Source: Escallonia rubra (taxonomy: Eukaryota > Streptophyta > Magnoliopsida > Escalloniales > Escalloniaceae). From it: DNA of 64,000 nt. Numbering within the stretch: the first letter of the stretch is position 1; each line of letters opens with the position of its first letter. The stretch spans positions 108,215-172,214 of the forward strand of contig JAVXUO010002838.1 of the NCBI GenBank assembly GCA_033065855.1, given 5' to 3'. This document shows positions 11,948 through 23,307 of this stretch, piece by piece. Position numbers and translations under genes: made by a program. Below the pieces are notes generated by a model. The model did no database searches. It had not been told where the DNA came from and saw nothing but the letters and a program-made list of their open reading frames with translations.

Positions 11948-12374
11948 TGTTGTGGATGGAATCCGGAACTCGTTCGTGAATAGGCCTGCACAGCAAAAAC
12001 AACACCGGTGACTTGCCGGCAAGGTTTCCGGCAGGAAATCTTTGATGCTTAAGTTAGAATAAGCCCAAGATTGATCAGTATGAACTCTGATTCAAGTCAC
12101 TTCCCTTTCTTCATTCCCGCATTTTCCTTTTATAGGGTCTCCCATTAGTGGTTAGTTAATTCCCTCATAATTGGGGAGTTACCAGATTAATGGGAGGTTA
12201 CCTATGTTAATGAATAATTACTCCTCTTGAATTGGGGGTTACCACCATAATGGATGGTGCAAATAGTGGGGAAGATGAATAGCCTCAACTTTCCATTTAT
12301 TCATGACTGGTTCTGATGTTATCAGATGGTGACATGTGTTACCATCTTACGGGTAGTACTTTTTACCCATATCA
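11948..12374 (-). repeat. 3' LTR of the gypsy element
   Basis: About 427 bp, starting TGTTGTGG and ending CCCATATCA on the plus strand. It aligns with the copy at 21469-21894 along its whole length. Confidence 0.93.
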
Positions 12375-12405
12375 TTTGCCCCTCATTCCATTTTCTTTTT
12401 CGAAG
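12375..12405 (-). other. Polypurine tract of the gypsy element
   Basis: On the minus strand, the bases just before the 3' LTR are purine-rich and end in ATGAGGGGCAAA, directly abutting the LTR. This is where plus-strand DNA synthesis would be primed. Confidence 0.75.
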
Positions 12406-12479
12406 AAGAATGTGGAATTATAGTATAGATATCGGATTACTTTTGGTTTTGGAGTCGTGGTTCTTCATGGCCGAGTAAT

Positions 12480-13140
12480 GACCTCATGAGGCTTGTCTAC
12501 TCGACTAAATCAAGTAGAGGCTCTTCAAGGGATTGCCTCCTCGGCTTGGCCGAGTAGAGGCCTTTCAAGGATTCATCTCCTCGGATTGGGCGAGTAGGGG
12601 CATACAAAGGGTTCGTCTCCTTGGCTTGGCCGAGTAGAGGCCTACAAAGGGGCTCGTCTACTCGGCTTAGCGGAGTAGGGGAATGAATTGCTTGTCTACT
12701 CGGCCTGGCCGAGTAGAGGAATGATGAGTTGCTCGTCTACTCGGCCTGGCCGAGTAGAGGCGTGAAGAGTAGCTCGTCTACTCGGCCTGGCCGAGTAGAG
12801 GCGTGAAGAGTAGCTCGTCTACTCGGCCTGGCCGAGTAGAGGCGTGTGGTTCAATGCGTTCGTCTGCTCGGCAGAGGCTAGAACCAAGATTGCTCGTCTA
12901 CTCGGCCAGGGTAGAGGCGTGTGGTCCAATGCGCTCGTCTGCTTGGTAGAGGCTAGGACCAAAATTGCTTGTCTACCCATTCAGGGTGGAGGCATGTGGT
13001 CCAATGTGCTTGTCTGCTCGGCATAGGCTATGACCAAAAGTAGCTCGTCTACTCGTTCAGGGTAGAGGCGTGTGGTCCAATGCGCTCGTCTGCTCGGCAG
13101 AGGCTATGACCAAAAGTAGCTCGTCTACTCGGCTACGTCG
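12480..13140. repeat. Minisatellite of palindromic CTACTCGGCC...GGCCGAGTAG units
   Basis: Diverged tandem repeats fill the space between the 3' LTR and the antisense gene. The cleanest part (about 12696-12839) has four perfect copies of the 21-base hairpin CTACTCGGCCTGGCCGAGTA(G), spaced about 41 bases apart. Further right, a longer unit of roughly 80-90 bases alternates GTCTGCTCGGCAGAGGCTA with CTCGTCTACTCGG motifs. No reading frame of interest. It lies immediately upstream of the antisense promoter. Confidence 0.85.
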
Positions 13141-13201
13141 TAGTTATCGTCGTGGGGGTAAACAAGTAATTTTGCCCCTCGGTCATTTTATTAGATCTTG
13201 C

Positions 13202-13270
13202 CACGTGTTCAGGATGGTCTAATCGTCATGAGATCTCATCCGTTGGATGAGTCCGTTATTTATATATAAG
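13202..13270 (+). promoter_or_regulatory. Promoter of the antisense gene inside the gypsy element
   Basis: A G-box CACGTG at 13202-13207 is followed by the TATA box TATATATAAG at 13261-13270. Transcription would start near 13295-13300, with a 5' UTR of about 160 bases before the ATG at 13456. The spacing is typical of a plant polymerase II promoter and points away from gag-pol transcription. Confidence 0.6.
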
Positions 13271-13455
13271 GGGGTAAAACTTTTCACCCTCACCATAACT
13301 TCTCATTTCTTAAGTGGTGTTGAGAGAGAGGCGATTTGGAAGTTTCACTCAAAGAAGAACTTCAAAGAGTTTGAAGATTTCTTCTTCTTTTCCAAGTAAG
13401 CTTCAAACTTTTTCTTTCTAGTTTTTTCTAAGATCTCTTCTTTTGATCTGAAAAT

Positions 13456-15498
13456 ATGTCAAACAAAGATGGAAAACGTGTTTCTGGGTTTGATGCGCAA
13501 GATGCTAGAGTAGAACAAACTTTTGATCCTTTGTTTTTAGAAGTTGGTGTTCCCTTAATTCCTTTCCAAGAGTCAAGGGGAGTCCCCCCGAAGGAGGTTT
13601 TGATGGAGAGGGCTCGGTCTCCTCCACCTTTTGACGCGCATACGCTCAGAAGCAAGCTTAGTAGCTATGACCTAAAACTTTTAAAGGAACGGTGCGAGAT
13701 CCCACCAAGTGTAAAACTCAGATTACCAGACGAGGGTGAGTCAACAAACATGGTGACTATAGACGAGATATGAGTCTATAAGGACATGTTCCTTAATGGC
13801 TTTAGAGTTCCCCTCCATCCTTTCTTTATTAAGGTTTTGAACACCTACAGTCTTGCACCTGGTCAGTTGTCGCCTCATGCCTGGCGCTTCTTAAGTTTCT
13901 TTATCTATCAATGCCATAAACTTGGTTTAAGACCCAGAGTTAGGGTGTTCAAATGGTTTTTTACTATATGTACAATTACAAGGCATGTGGGTTGGTATTT
14001 CTTGAGTCGTCGCTCTAAGGCAGAGGCTAACTTATTTCCACACCCACCATCGTCAAATCACCATTGGAAGGAGAAATTTATGTTTGTTAAATTGCCCAAG
14101 TCTCAACGGAGTAAATTCTATAATGTATGGCTACCCGAGTGTGTGACTAAAGATTGTAATGCGTTAAAAGAAAAATATTTGTCAACAACTGACCTCGAAC
14201 ACATTGAGAAGTTTAAGGAAGCCGTGCCTTTAGAATCAAGATACCCTTTGAGTAACGCTCAGCTCCGCGAATGCGACATCATCTTCTCCCCTGAGCCCCA
14301 AGATGTCGTTGAAGAAGAGGAGGGTGAAAATGACCCCGATAAACGTTTTTATCGAAACTTAAATGTTTGTTTTTCTTTTAACAGGAACCTTATTGTCATC
14401 GCGTGTGCAGAGACCATGTCATCGCGTGCACAAGGAGATCTTCCATTGTTTGATGCTCAGGGAGTCCTTGGGGACATCATTCCTGATGAATTTGCATACA
14501 TCCATGGCGCTGAAGAGGAAGAGGTGCAAGATCTGGATTTTGGCGCGCTGGTCTCTGGGACTCAGCCAAAGGCGAGTCAGACGCGTACAGAGGAGTACGT
14601 CCTCGGCTTGTCTCCGGTTGACAAAGCTCCTAAGAAAAGGAAGGCTGGAAGCAGAGCTACATCGTCCTCTGTTCGTCCTGATACTCTTCATCGTCCTGCT
14701 TGGGGGGTATCCATTGAGGAGTCTGTTTTCAAATCTCCTCGTACAGCATGGGACTGGTCTAGCAATGCGATTATTCCTATGGATCGCAAAACTCTATCCT
14801 GCTACGGCGCCACTGACACAGCCAATGGGATGGTTCATCTGATGTCGCAGGTTGATGTTTATCTTTGACTCTATTTGAAAGTTAAGATTGTTTTAATCCT
14901 AACATTTGTTTTGTAAGCGGTTGCTCAGGTGCAGATTGGCGCCGAGAAGCTGATTGCTGCAGATAAGGTGCTGGATGAAGAGAAGAAAAAGACATTGATC
15001 GAGAACAACTTTCGTCGTGAAGCTGAGAAGAAAGTCGAAGATCTGAGCAGAAAGGTTGGAAGGCTAGAACTGTCCAACAATGAGCTGGTAACTCGAGTTG
15101 GTCATTTGGAGGCCGATAAATCATCAGTCGCTCTTCAAGCTGTGCAACATTTCAAGAAATCCAAGACTTTTACTGAACTGCGGTATCGTGATTCAAAGAG
15201 GGCATTGGTCCATGGCTATAACGAGTGTAAAAATGACATTCTAAAGGATCATCCTGACGTTGATTTAAGCATTTATGAGCATAAGTTTGCTCGCGAGGTT
15301 GCGGCTGAGGATGCTCTTAAGGAAGAGGCTGAGCGGAAGAGGGATGCTAGCTCGCGATCCTTGGCCAGTCCTTCGGTTAGTCACAGTCTGGGAGCCTCCG
15401 GGTCAGCTTATGGGATGATTTCAAGGCCACAAGCATCTACGATTGAGGGGCACCCTGTAATTGAGCTACCAGAGAATGTTGTTGATCGACAGGATTAG
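13456..15498 (+). pseudogene. Antisense retrotransposon gene with putative gypsy-type transposon domain (PF04195-like), one stop
   Basis: The frame opens at ATG 13456 and is interrupted by a TGA at 13771-13773, after which the same frame continues to 14850. A 78-bp intron (14851-14928, GT...CTCAG) joins it in phase to 14929-15498. Without the TGA, the product would be about 650 residues. The first 200 or so residues contain a segment with SPHAWRFLSFFIYQCHKLGL, typical of the plant domain called putative gypsy-type transposon. A low-complexity acidic middle follows, then a charged coiled coil (about residues 475-590). The function of this protein family is unknown. The TGA is one C-to-T change from an arginine codon (CGA). 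A short alternative intron ending in TTTTAACAG near 14384 is possible. Confidence 0.75.
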
Positions 15499-15867
15499 AT
15501 TAGGCGTTCGGACAGGTTTAGACTAGGTGCTCGTTTGCTTTGCTAGCTATTTAGAGTAACTCTTGTTTTGTATGGCCTTGAAGCCTAACTTGTACCAACT
15601 TTTGGTTTTGTAATGCAATCAAGGCTTTCTTTTGCATTCTTGAGTTGTGCGGGTTATGAATCAGTTTCCATTCATAATAAAGATGAAGTACATTTGATAA
15701 AACGGGAACTGAACATGGGCTGTCAAAGCCTGGGAATGAGTTCAAACATATTTAGGAAAAACATAAACAAGCATGAGCAAGCAAGGGTGGATGGACCATT
15801 AATACTAGCATGAGCAAGCAAGGGTGGATGGCGTGGATGGAGCATGTGCCTCCCCCCCCAGGCTTGC

Positions 15868-17760
15868 TTATGCGTAGTATCGTCGTAAATTGGTGGCATT
15901 TCACGTCCGAGGGACTAATTTCCTGTCCATGTGTTCCAAGTGGTATGCTCCGGGGCCGCCCCTTTTGACTATTCTATATGGACCTTCCCAATTTGGGGCT
16001 AGCTTTCCAATAGCTTCACGTGGGGCTGAAGCCTCTATGCGGCGTAAGACTAGGTCTCCAATTTGGAATGTGCGAGGTCGAACTCTTTGGTCGTAGAACT
16101 TGGAAACCCGATGTTGGTATGCCGTTAGTCGCATAGCTGCTTGCTCTCTACGCTCTTCAAGGAAATCAAGGTTTGCGCGAAGAGCTTTTTCGTTCTGAAT
16201 CGAGTCATAGGCTGTGAGCCGAAGAGAAGGTAATCCTACTTCCACCGGGATGAGTGCTTCTGTCCCAAATGATAGACTGAATGGAGTTTCACCTGTAGGA
16301 GTTCTTGTCGTCGTATTGTATGCCCAAAGGATTTTGAGCAATTCTTCGACCCATAAGCCTTTTGCTCCGTCAAGCTTCTTCTTTATCCCTTGGAGAAGTG
16401 TGTGATTTGTAACTTCGGTTTGTCCATTGGTTTACGGGTGTGCTACGGATGTGAAGCGTTGTTCAATCGCCAAATTAGTACAAAAAGTGCGAAAGGTTAG
16501 GTTGTCGAATTGCTTTCTATTATCTGTGACGAGTATCCGTGGAATTCCAAAGCGACAAATGATGGCACGCCAGAAGAAGTCTTCACACTTTTTTTCTGTA
16601 ATTATGGCCAAGGCTTCGGCTTCCGCCCACTTGGTGAAATAATCAATTGCCACAATTACAAATCGACGCTGAGCTGTGGCCGGGGGGAAAGGACCCATGA
16701 TGTCCATTCCCCACATAGCGAAAGGGATGTAACTACTCAGAGATGTTAAAGGGCTTGGTGATTGCATGGGGACTGACGAGAAGTGCTGGCAAGCATCGCA
16801 TTTTTTAGTGTAATCCAAAGCGTCACGATGTATTGTTGGCCAATAATATCCGTGTCGAAGAACCTTGTGCCTTAATGCTCGTCCTCCCAAGTGTTGTCCA
16901 CAAATGCCTTCATGGACTTCTCGTAGAGCATAGTTGGCCTCTGATGGGGTGAGGGAACGGAGGTAGGGAAGTGTGAAGGAACGCTTGTATAACACATCTT
17001 CTACGATAGCATACCGAGTCGAGCGGATGACGCTACTCCTGGCTTGCTTCCGGTCAGTAGAAAATGTACCGTCGTGAAAGTAGGCCTTGATGGGATCAAT
17101 CCATGACGGTTCGTGCTCGGTCTGTAAGACTTCCTTTGTCACAATGCTTGGTTCATGCAAAAGTTCGAGGTGGATGGTGCGGCCAAAACAGGATGGGTCA
17201 AGAGAGGCCAATCTTAAGAGTGCATCTGCAGATGTATTGTCTTCTCTGCGAATTTGTGTGATCTTGAAAAGAGTAAATACGTTGGCTACCTCTCGCGCCT
17301 TATGCAGGTAATTGGCCATTTTTGGATCTTTTGCTTCGTATTCTCCCGACATCTGCTTCACAACAAGTGCTGAGTCGCTGAAAGCATGGAGGGATGCTGC
17401 GCGCATGGCTCGAGCAAGATGTAGACCTGCTATCAGTGCTTCGTATTCGGCTTCATTGTTTGAAGCTTGGAAGTCAAAGCGAAGAGCGTATTCTATAGCC
17501 AGGCCATCTGGCCCATTGACGATTAACCCTGCACCGCTTCCATTTGTGTTCGACGACCCATCCACAAAGAGTGTCCAAATGAATAATTCGGTTTGGGCGG
17601 GGATGAGTGGTTCCTCGTCTTCAATGGGGAAGGTACATTCAACAATGAAATCTGCCAAGGCTTGCCCTTTGACTGAAGGTCGCGGTTGATAACGGATGTC
17701 AAATTCGCCTAGTTCTATCGACCAAGGAATGAGGTGGCCCGAAAGGTCAGGTTTATGCAA
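15868..17760 (-). pseudogene. gypsy pol, second RNase H and integrase, broken
   Basis: Reading on the minus strand, an RNase H domain begins with FVDGSSN and has NEAEYEAL and SDSALVV, the acidic active-site pattern of the additional RNase H in Tat elements. The integrase zinc finger follows (HEGICGQH ... CDACQ), then the core with GMDIMGPF and VTDNRKQFD. The second of these normally reads VTDNGKQ, so one glycine has become arginine. A stop (TAA) at about 16429 falls just before the catalytic-glutamate segment TNGQTEV. The C-terminal part continues at 16341-15901 and meets a stop where a tryptophan is expected, with the natural end near 15868. All these changes fit single C-to-T or G-to-A transitions. 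Confidence 0.85.
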
Positions 17761-17763
17761 TAT

Positions 17764-19784
17764 TCATCTAAGGGGCTTGTCAGTGAGCACGATTATCGCG
17801 TGTGACTGGAAATATGGTCGGAGCTTCCTTGCGGCGATTAGTAAAGCGAATGCCAATTTTTCCGTATTCGGATATCTCTGTTCGGCTCCCTGAAGAACTT
17901 TGCTCACATAATAGATGGGGAGCTTCCGTCCATCCTGCTCTCGAATTAGAACTGCGCTGACGGCAGATTCCAAAACGGCCAAGTAAAGAAAAAGATCCTC
18001 TCCTGCGATGTGTTTGGAGAGAAGAGGTGGCGACGTAAGATATTCTTTTAGCTTGTTAAAGGAAGTCTGACACTCATCCGTCCATTCAAAATTTTTGATG
18101 TTCTTCAATGCTTTGAAGAATGGTAAACATCGCTCAGCCGATTTGGAGAGGAATCTGCCGAGGGCAACAATTCGCCCCGTCAGTATTTGTACTTCCTTGA
18201 CACGTCTAGGAGTAACCATTTCTTGAATGGCTTTGATCTTTTCAGGGTTAGCTTCGATCCCCCTCTCCGAGATCATAAACCCAAGGAATTTACCAGACAA
18301 TACTCCAAAAGCGCACTTGGTAGGGTTGAGGCGCATGCGAAATTTGCGGAGGAGGCTGAAACATTGCTGGAGATCAGTGATATGATCCTCTGCTTAGAGG
18401 CTTTTGACGAGCATATCGTCGACATAGACCTCCATGCTCTTCCCTATGAAGGGCTTGAATACCTTGTCGACTAACCTTTGGTAGGTAGCGCCGACATTCT
18501 TTAGCCCAAAGGGCATGACCTTGTAGCAAAATAAGCCCTGGTCCGTGATAAAAGCTGTCTTAGCTACGTCATCTTCATGCATGCGGATCTGGTTATATAA
18601 CCGGAGAACGCATCCATGAAGCTAAGTAGCTGATGACCGGACGTAGCGTCAATCAATGTATCTATGCGTGGCAGTGGGTAGCTATCTTTGGGGCATGTTC
18701 TATTCAGATCCGTGTAATCAATGCAAATTCTCCACTTATTTGTCCCAGCTTTCGGCACCATAACGACATTGGCTACCCACTCGGGGTAGTCAATTTCCTT
18801 GATGAAATCAGCGTCCAGGAGTTTATCGACTTCTTTCTTGATTATCATTTGTCGCTCTGGTGTGAAAGGGCGGTTCTTCTGCTTGACGGGTTTAAACATG
18901 GGATTAATAGATAGCTGGTGCGTGATTACTGACAGATCAATGCCGGGCATGCCTGCTGCACTCCACGCGAAGATATCTATGTTGGATCGAAGGAAGGAGA
19001 CTAACTGGTCCCTAACGGTCGGCTCTAGCATTGATCCAATTCTTACTTGTCGCTCCTCATCCCCTTCTACGATCAGTATAGAAACGAGAGCTTCTACAGG
19101 CTCCGCACGTCTTAACGTTTTCTCGTCCCGCTGGTCATCAATGAAGAGTGTTTCCTCGGTTTTGCAAGACTCTACGTAACACCTTCGGGCCAGGATCTGA
19201 TCTCCTTTTACGAAGCCAACCCCTGCTGACGTAGGGAATTTCATAATGAGATGATAGGTTGAAGCTACTGCCTGTAGCTTGTTGAGGCCTGTTCGTCCCA
19301 AAATTCCGTTATATGACGATTTGACTTTGACAATAAGGAAATCGAGAGTGTGTACCGCCTGACGAGGTGTTTCCCCTGCGACGACTGTGAGGGGGATGAT
19401 TCCTTGCACCGGTGCAGAGGCCCCTGTGAAGCCATACAAAAGAGAAGCTATTGGTTTTACTCTATCGCCAGAAATCTCCATCTGATTGAATGCGTCTTCA
19501 AAAATGATGTCGGCCGAGCTTCTTGTGTCGACCAAGATGCGTTTGACTTGGAAAGCATCTATCCGTAAAGTGATGACAAGGGCATCATCGTGTGGAAGGC
19601 TCACTCCGTCAAGATCTGCATCGTCGAATTCTAAAGCTAGAGAGGTGGATGCTTTCGCTCGCTTGGCTGGTCCTTGGGTAGGATTGACTTGTCTAGCATA
19701 GGCCTTTCGCGAAGAGCTAGACAGTCCACCGGCGCTAGGACCCCCAGAGATGGTGTTTATTACTGGGGGATCCTTCATAGGCAC
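17764..19784 (-). pseudogene. gypsy pol, protease, reverse transcriptase and first RNase H, broken
   Basis: The protease motif reads VDTRSSADI; the family consensus is DTGSS, so the active-site glycine is lost. The reverse transcriptase follows, with the WRICIDYTDLNRTCPKD block, MDAFSGY, MPFGLKN and the catalytic YVDDMLVK. A 2-base insertion near 18590 shifts the frame just after SGY. A stop follows the YVDD block at 18394. The connection and first RNase H domain (18336-17764, with the LTDKPLR end) is open until a TGA at 17761-17763, where the second RNase H segment begins. The start of the polyprotein is not sharply defined, because gag and pol were probably one frame across 19785-19890, now interrupted by stops. 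Confidence 0.85.
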
Positions 19785-19889
19785 CTCTTCCGTTCTCTGC
19801 TGATTTCCTCTCTTTCCACTCTATTGTCTATCATTGGTCTTGACGAATTGCTTGAGGTGCCCTTTAGCTATGAGATTCTCAATTTCGCG

Positions 19890-21427
19890 CTAGAGCACTT
19901 TGCATTCATCTGTTGTATGACCGTGATCCTTATGAAAATGACAATATAATTGAGAATCTCTCTTCTCGGCTGGACCTCGCATAGGTTTTGGCCACCTGAG
20001 GATGCTTTGCCCCTTGATTTGATTTAGGATGTGTCCACGAGGTGCATTGAGAGGGGTGAAGGACTTAGGGAGCGTCGCACACAAACACTTGGGGTCATCT
20101 GGAACTTTCCCCTCGGAGCGATCTCGCCTCTTTTGCCCTGTATGTGCTTCTTCGTACTGTGAGGTCGTCGAATCTTCTTCGGCGCGTAAGTACTTTTCCA
20201 CTATATCCAAGAGGTCCGTCATGTTCTCTGAGGGGCACTTATTTAGAGAGAATCGCAAAGGCGTTCCTGGCCTAACTCCTCTGGCCATGGCTGCAAATGT
20301 TACTCTTGGATCTAAGTGGTCGATGAGGAGTTTTTCAGAGTTGAAGCGAGCATAGTAGGATTTTAAGGGCTCCTTGGGTCCTTGAATGATACGGAAAAGA
20401 GCCGAAGAGTTTTTCCTTTGTATCCGACTTGTTAAGAAATTGTTGCAGAAGGATTCTGCCAACTGGGCCCAACATGAGATAGAGCGGGGTGCGAGATGTT
20501 GAAACCATACATGCGCAGCTCCTTTCAGGGTTACCGGGAACGCTCGGCACATAATTTGATCAGGGACTAAATGTAGGTTCATACCAGAAGTGAAACGAGC
20601 TAAGTGCTCCATTGGGTCGCCAGTGCCATCGTATGATTCGCAGGGAGGCATCTTGAAGCTTTGCGGCGTAGGAAAGTGGTCAACTTCTTCTGTGAATGGT
20701 CGTCCAATGATGACTGGGGCACGGGTGTACCGCTCGGCACGATGCTCACCAGGGTTATAATAAGAGTCCCTCTTGGTAGAATGAGCTTCATAAGAACTTT
20801 CTTCTTGTCACCTGGATCTCGGGTTGCGCCGTTCATCGTCGGATTGTCCATCTTCTACTTGTATTTGCTCTGGAGTCTTTGAGGTTCCACGCTTCTCATG
20901 GAAATTCAATCGGTGTTTAACTGGCTGCCTCCGCGTACCAGTTACATGTTGCTCGTTTGGAGGTGGGAGAGGTTCGATTGCGGAGGTTGATTGTCCACAT
21001 CCGCTTGTAACCTTTCGATGGACTGTTGCATAGCCCGAAGAATGGCCATAAAGTCGGCTTGGCTGCTCATGACTGGTAACATTGTGGTAGGTGCAGATAC
21101 GTTAACAGTTTGGAGCGGAGGAAGGACATCGTTTACGAAGGGAGGAGCGATTGTCACAGTGCGTGGAACTATCGTTTCGGGTATTGATGCTGTCGTGACG
21201 GCATCCGTTATTACTGCAGGAATTACAGGTGTTGCGGCTGTGGTGGTGCGTGCTACGGTAGTAGTTGTTGCGACCTTTTTGTCGCGACTGGAGGATGAAG
21301 ATGCAGCTCCCCCACGAAGAGGATCACAGATTGGTGGTAAGGGTAAAATTGGTAGAGGTGCCCCTCCGCGATGAGCCGGTAGAGTCGCCCCTCCGTGATG
21401 AGCTGGTGATGTGGGAGTTTGAGACAT
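19890..21427 (-). pseudogene. gypsy gag, broken
   Basis: The N-terminal part (21427-20942) is a proline-, threonine- and alanine-rich segment starting MSQTPTSPAHHGG and ending in a stop. The conserved retrotransposon gag domain is in another frame (from before 20651 to 19890), with AHVWFQHLAPRSISCWAQLA and a CHFHKDHGHTTDEC knuckle-like motif at its end. Several stops and at least one frame change separate the two parts. The TAG that closes the second part sits where the frame would otherwise run on through REIENLIAKGHLKQF toward the protease. Confidence 0.8.
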
Positions 21428-21450
21428 GGTCTATTCACGAATTTTGGGTC

Positions 21451-21465
21451 CCACAGATGGCGCCA
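21451..21465 (-). other. Primer binding site of the gypsy element
   Basis: On the minus strand, three bases after the 5' LTR, the sequence is TGGCGCCATCTGTGG. It starts TGGCGCC, like the primer sites reported for Tat-lineage plant elements. Its position fixes the inner LTR border at 21469. Confidence 0.7.
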
Positions 21466-21468
21466 AAA

Positions 21469-21894
21469 TATTGTGGATGGAATCCAGAACTCGTCGTGAA
21501 TAGGCCTGCACAGCAAAAACAACACCGGTGACTTGCCGGAAAGGTTTCCGGCGGGAAATCTCCGATGCTTAAGTTAGAATAAACCCAAGATTGATCAGTA
21601 TGAACTCTGATTCAAGTCACTTCCCTCTCTTCATTCCCGCATTTTCCTTTTATAGGGTCTCCCATTAGTGGTTAGTTAATTCCCTCATAATTGGGGAGTT
21701 ACCAGATTAATGGGAGGTTACCTATGTTAATGAATAATTACTCCTCTTGAATTGGGGGTTACCACCATAATGGATGGTGCAAATAGTGGGGAAGATGAAT
21801 AGCCTCAACTTCCTATTTATTCATGACTGGTTCTGATGTTATCAGATGGTGACATGTGTTACCATCTTACCGGTAGTACTTTTTACCCATATCA
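21469..21894 (-). repeat. 5' LTR of the gypsy element
   Basis: About 426 bp. On the plus strand it starts TATTGTGG where the partner starts TGTTGTGG, and it ends CCCATATCA. Confidence 0.93.
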
Positions 21895-21899
21895 GACTC

Positions 21900-22257
21900 A
21901 TACCCAGAAGTTTCTGAATGGACTCATGCGGAGGATTTGCTGCCTTAACATTCAAAATTTCATCCAAGCGTATTGCCGATGATTACATCCTAAAAGAACT
22001 CCTCAACTTCAAACCGAGTCATATATCCATCTATATATGCACATGTACACACTCATACAGATATGATCGAAATGACCAACTCACTGACAGGAAGCCCATG
22101 CAAAAAGGGGGGCAGGTATTTAATTTCTATAGCCTGACAAGGGAGGTAGGAGTGGGAAATTGCCCGACTGTAAGTAGCTTAACTCACATGAAATGATCTA
22201 CAAGAAAATGAAGGGCATACTCTGTGGGTAGCTTGAAGCATCAATGTTTTCTTATCC
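21900..22257 (+). other. Downstream flank of the insertion, possible 3' part of the split exon
   Basis: The possible exon continues from 21900 to the TGA at 21980-21982. Nothing else recognised before the solo LTR. Confidence 0.3.
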
Positions 22258-23035
22258 ATTATTGTGACACCTCAACCCCAGTGACATCACCGGGCTGAGT
22301 TATCAACCATAATCACTTTCAAAACCCTGTGCTGAATACAGAGCAACTACATCCTCATACTCATACGTCATTAATAGACGCTCCAAATTGCGTCCTTACA
22401 AAAATTTTCTTACAAACATACATCATATTGCAGCGGAAGACTTTCAAGTCTTTAAACAACATGAAAGTATACAACCTAATATACGACTGTAGTCGTAGGA
22501 CTCTTATCAACCTATCTTGCAACACATTCTTCATTCCACCATTCCTAGTTGTTCTTACCTCACACAACTGATCTCTTTGCTCAACTTTTCTAGCTTGTGT
22601 CTTTTTCCTTACTAGAAGGTTCTCCTTAATCAACCTCATAGCCTGCACAATACAACATAAGGAATGAGCGCAAATCGCCCAGTAAAGACAACACGAGGAG
22701 TATCGTGTACAAATGATTCAAAAGACTCGGAGGAATAATGATCATCTCAACGATAGCAATGAATCAAGAGTAGTCAATAAATTTTCAACATCAGCATAAT
22801 TGTCAAACGATGTTTTCTTTCGTCAGACTGAGTGGCTTCAAGGCCCAACAGAACAGCATTACTGCCACCTCATCATGGACAAGACTGACTGACCGACAGA
22901 CATACTGACTATGCAAGTGAACACTAAAATAAGAAATTGCAAAGATAAACATCAACGAAATACAAGTCATTAAAATTATTAACATCAAAAGAAAATCAAA
23001 TGCAATGCAACTCAGACACGACAGACTAGACTTGA

Positions 23036-23163
23036 CCAGACATGACAGACTCGACTCGCGCGCCCTACATCCTTTTTGCCAGTGATCATGTTTCACAGGC
23101 CAGACATGACAGACTCAACTCGCGCGCCCTACATCCTTTTTGCCAGTGATCATGTTTCACAGG
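23036..23163 (+). repeat. 64-bp tandem duplication inside the solo LTR
   Basis: Two adjacent 64-base copies (23036-23099 and 23100-23163), differing at one base, include CGCGCGCCCTACATCC. Confidence 0.9.
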
Positions 23164-23307
23164 CCATCCTCATCATATTGATGTCCCATTTTACGGGATG
23201 TTCATCTCAGTCTCAATTAAATAGAAGAGACACTGTCAACAGGCAGGGAACTCATTTAGAGTGCTTTCCCTAACCACGTTACAGCCAAGCAACATGACTT
23301 CATCAAC

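Larger units (their letters stand above)
11948..21894 (-). mobile_element. Ty3/gypsy LTR retrotransposon, Tat-like lineage, 9.9 kb, defective
   Basis: Two direct LTRs bound the element, and GACTC is duplicated on both sides (11943-11947 and 21895-21899). Reading the minus strand, the order is 5' LTR (21894-21469), PBS, gag, protease, reverse transcriptase, RNase H, a second RNase H, integrase, a plus-strand antisense gene, PPT and 3' LTR (12374-11948). The second RNase H domain and the antisense gene between integrase and the 3' LTR are traits described for plant Tat elements (Grande, Retand, Ogre relatives). By eye the LTRs differ at about 11 substitutions and one single-base indel, roughly 2.6 percent, so insertion was fairly recent. 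Every gag-pol segment carries stops, frame changes or active-site changes, so this copy cannot act alone. Confidence 0.92.

Noticed and set aside
12696-13140. Regularly spaced palindromic repeats that resemble a CRISPR array
   Set aside because: The unit is a plant minisatellite inside a retrotransposon. The sequences between palindromes are themselves repeated rather than unique spacers, and the window is eukaryotic.
20991-21374. 127-codon plus-strand frame opposite gag
   Set aside because: Shadow of the alanine/threonine-rich gag N-terminus on the other strand.
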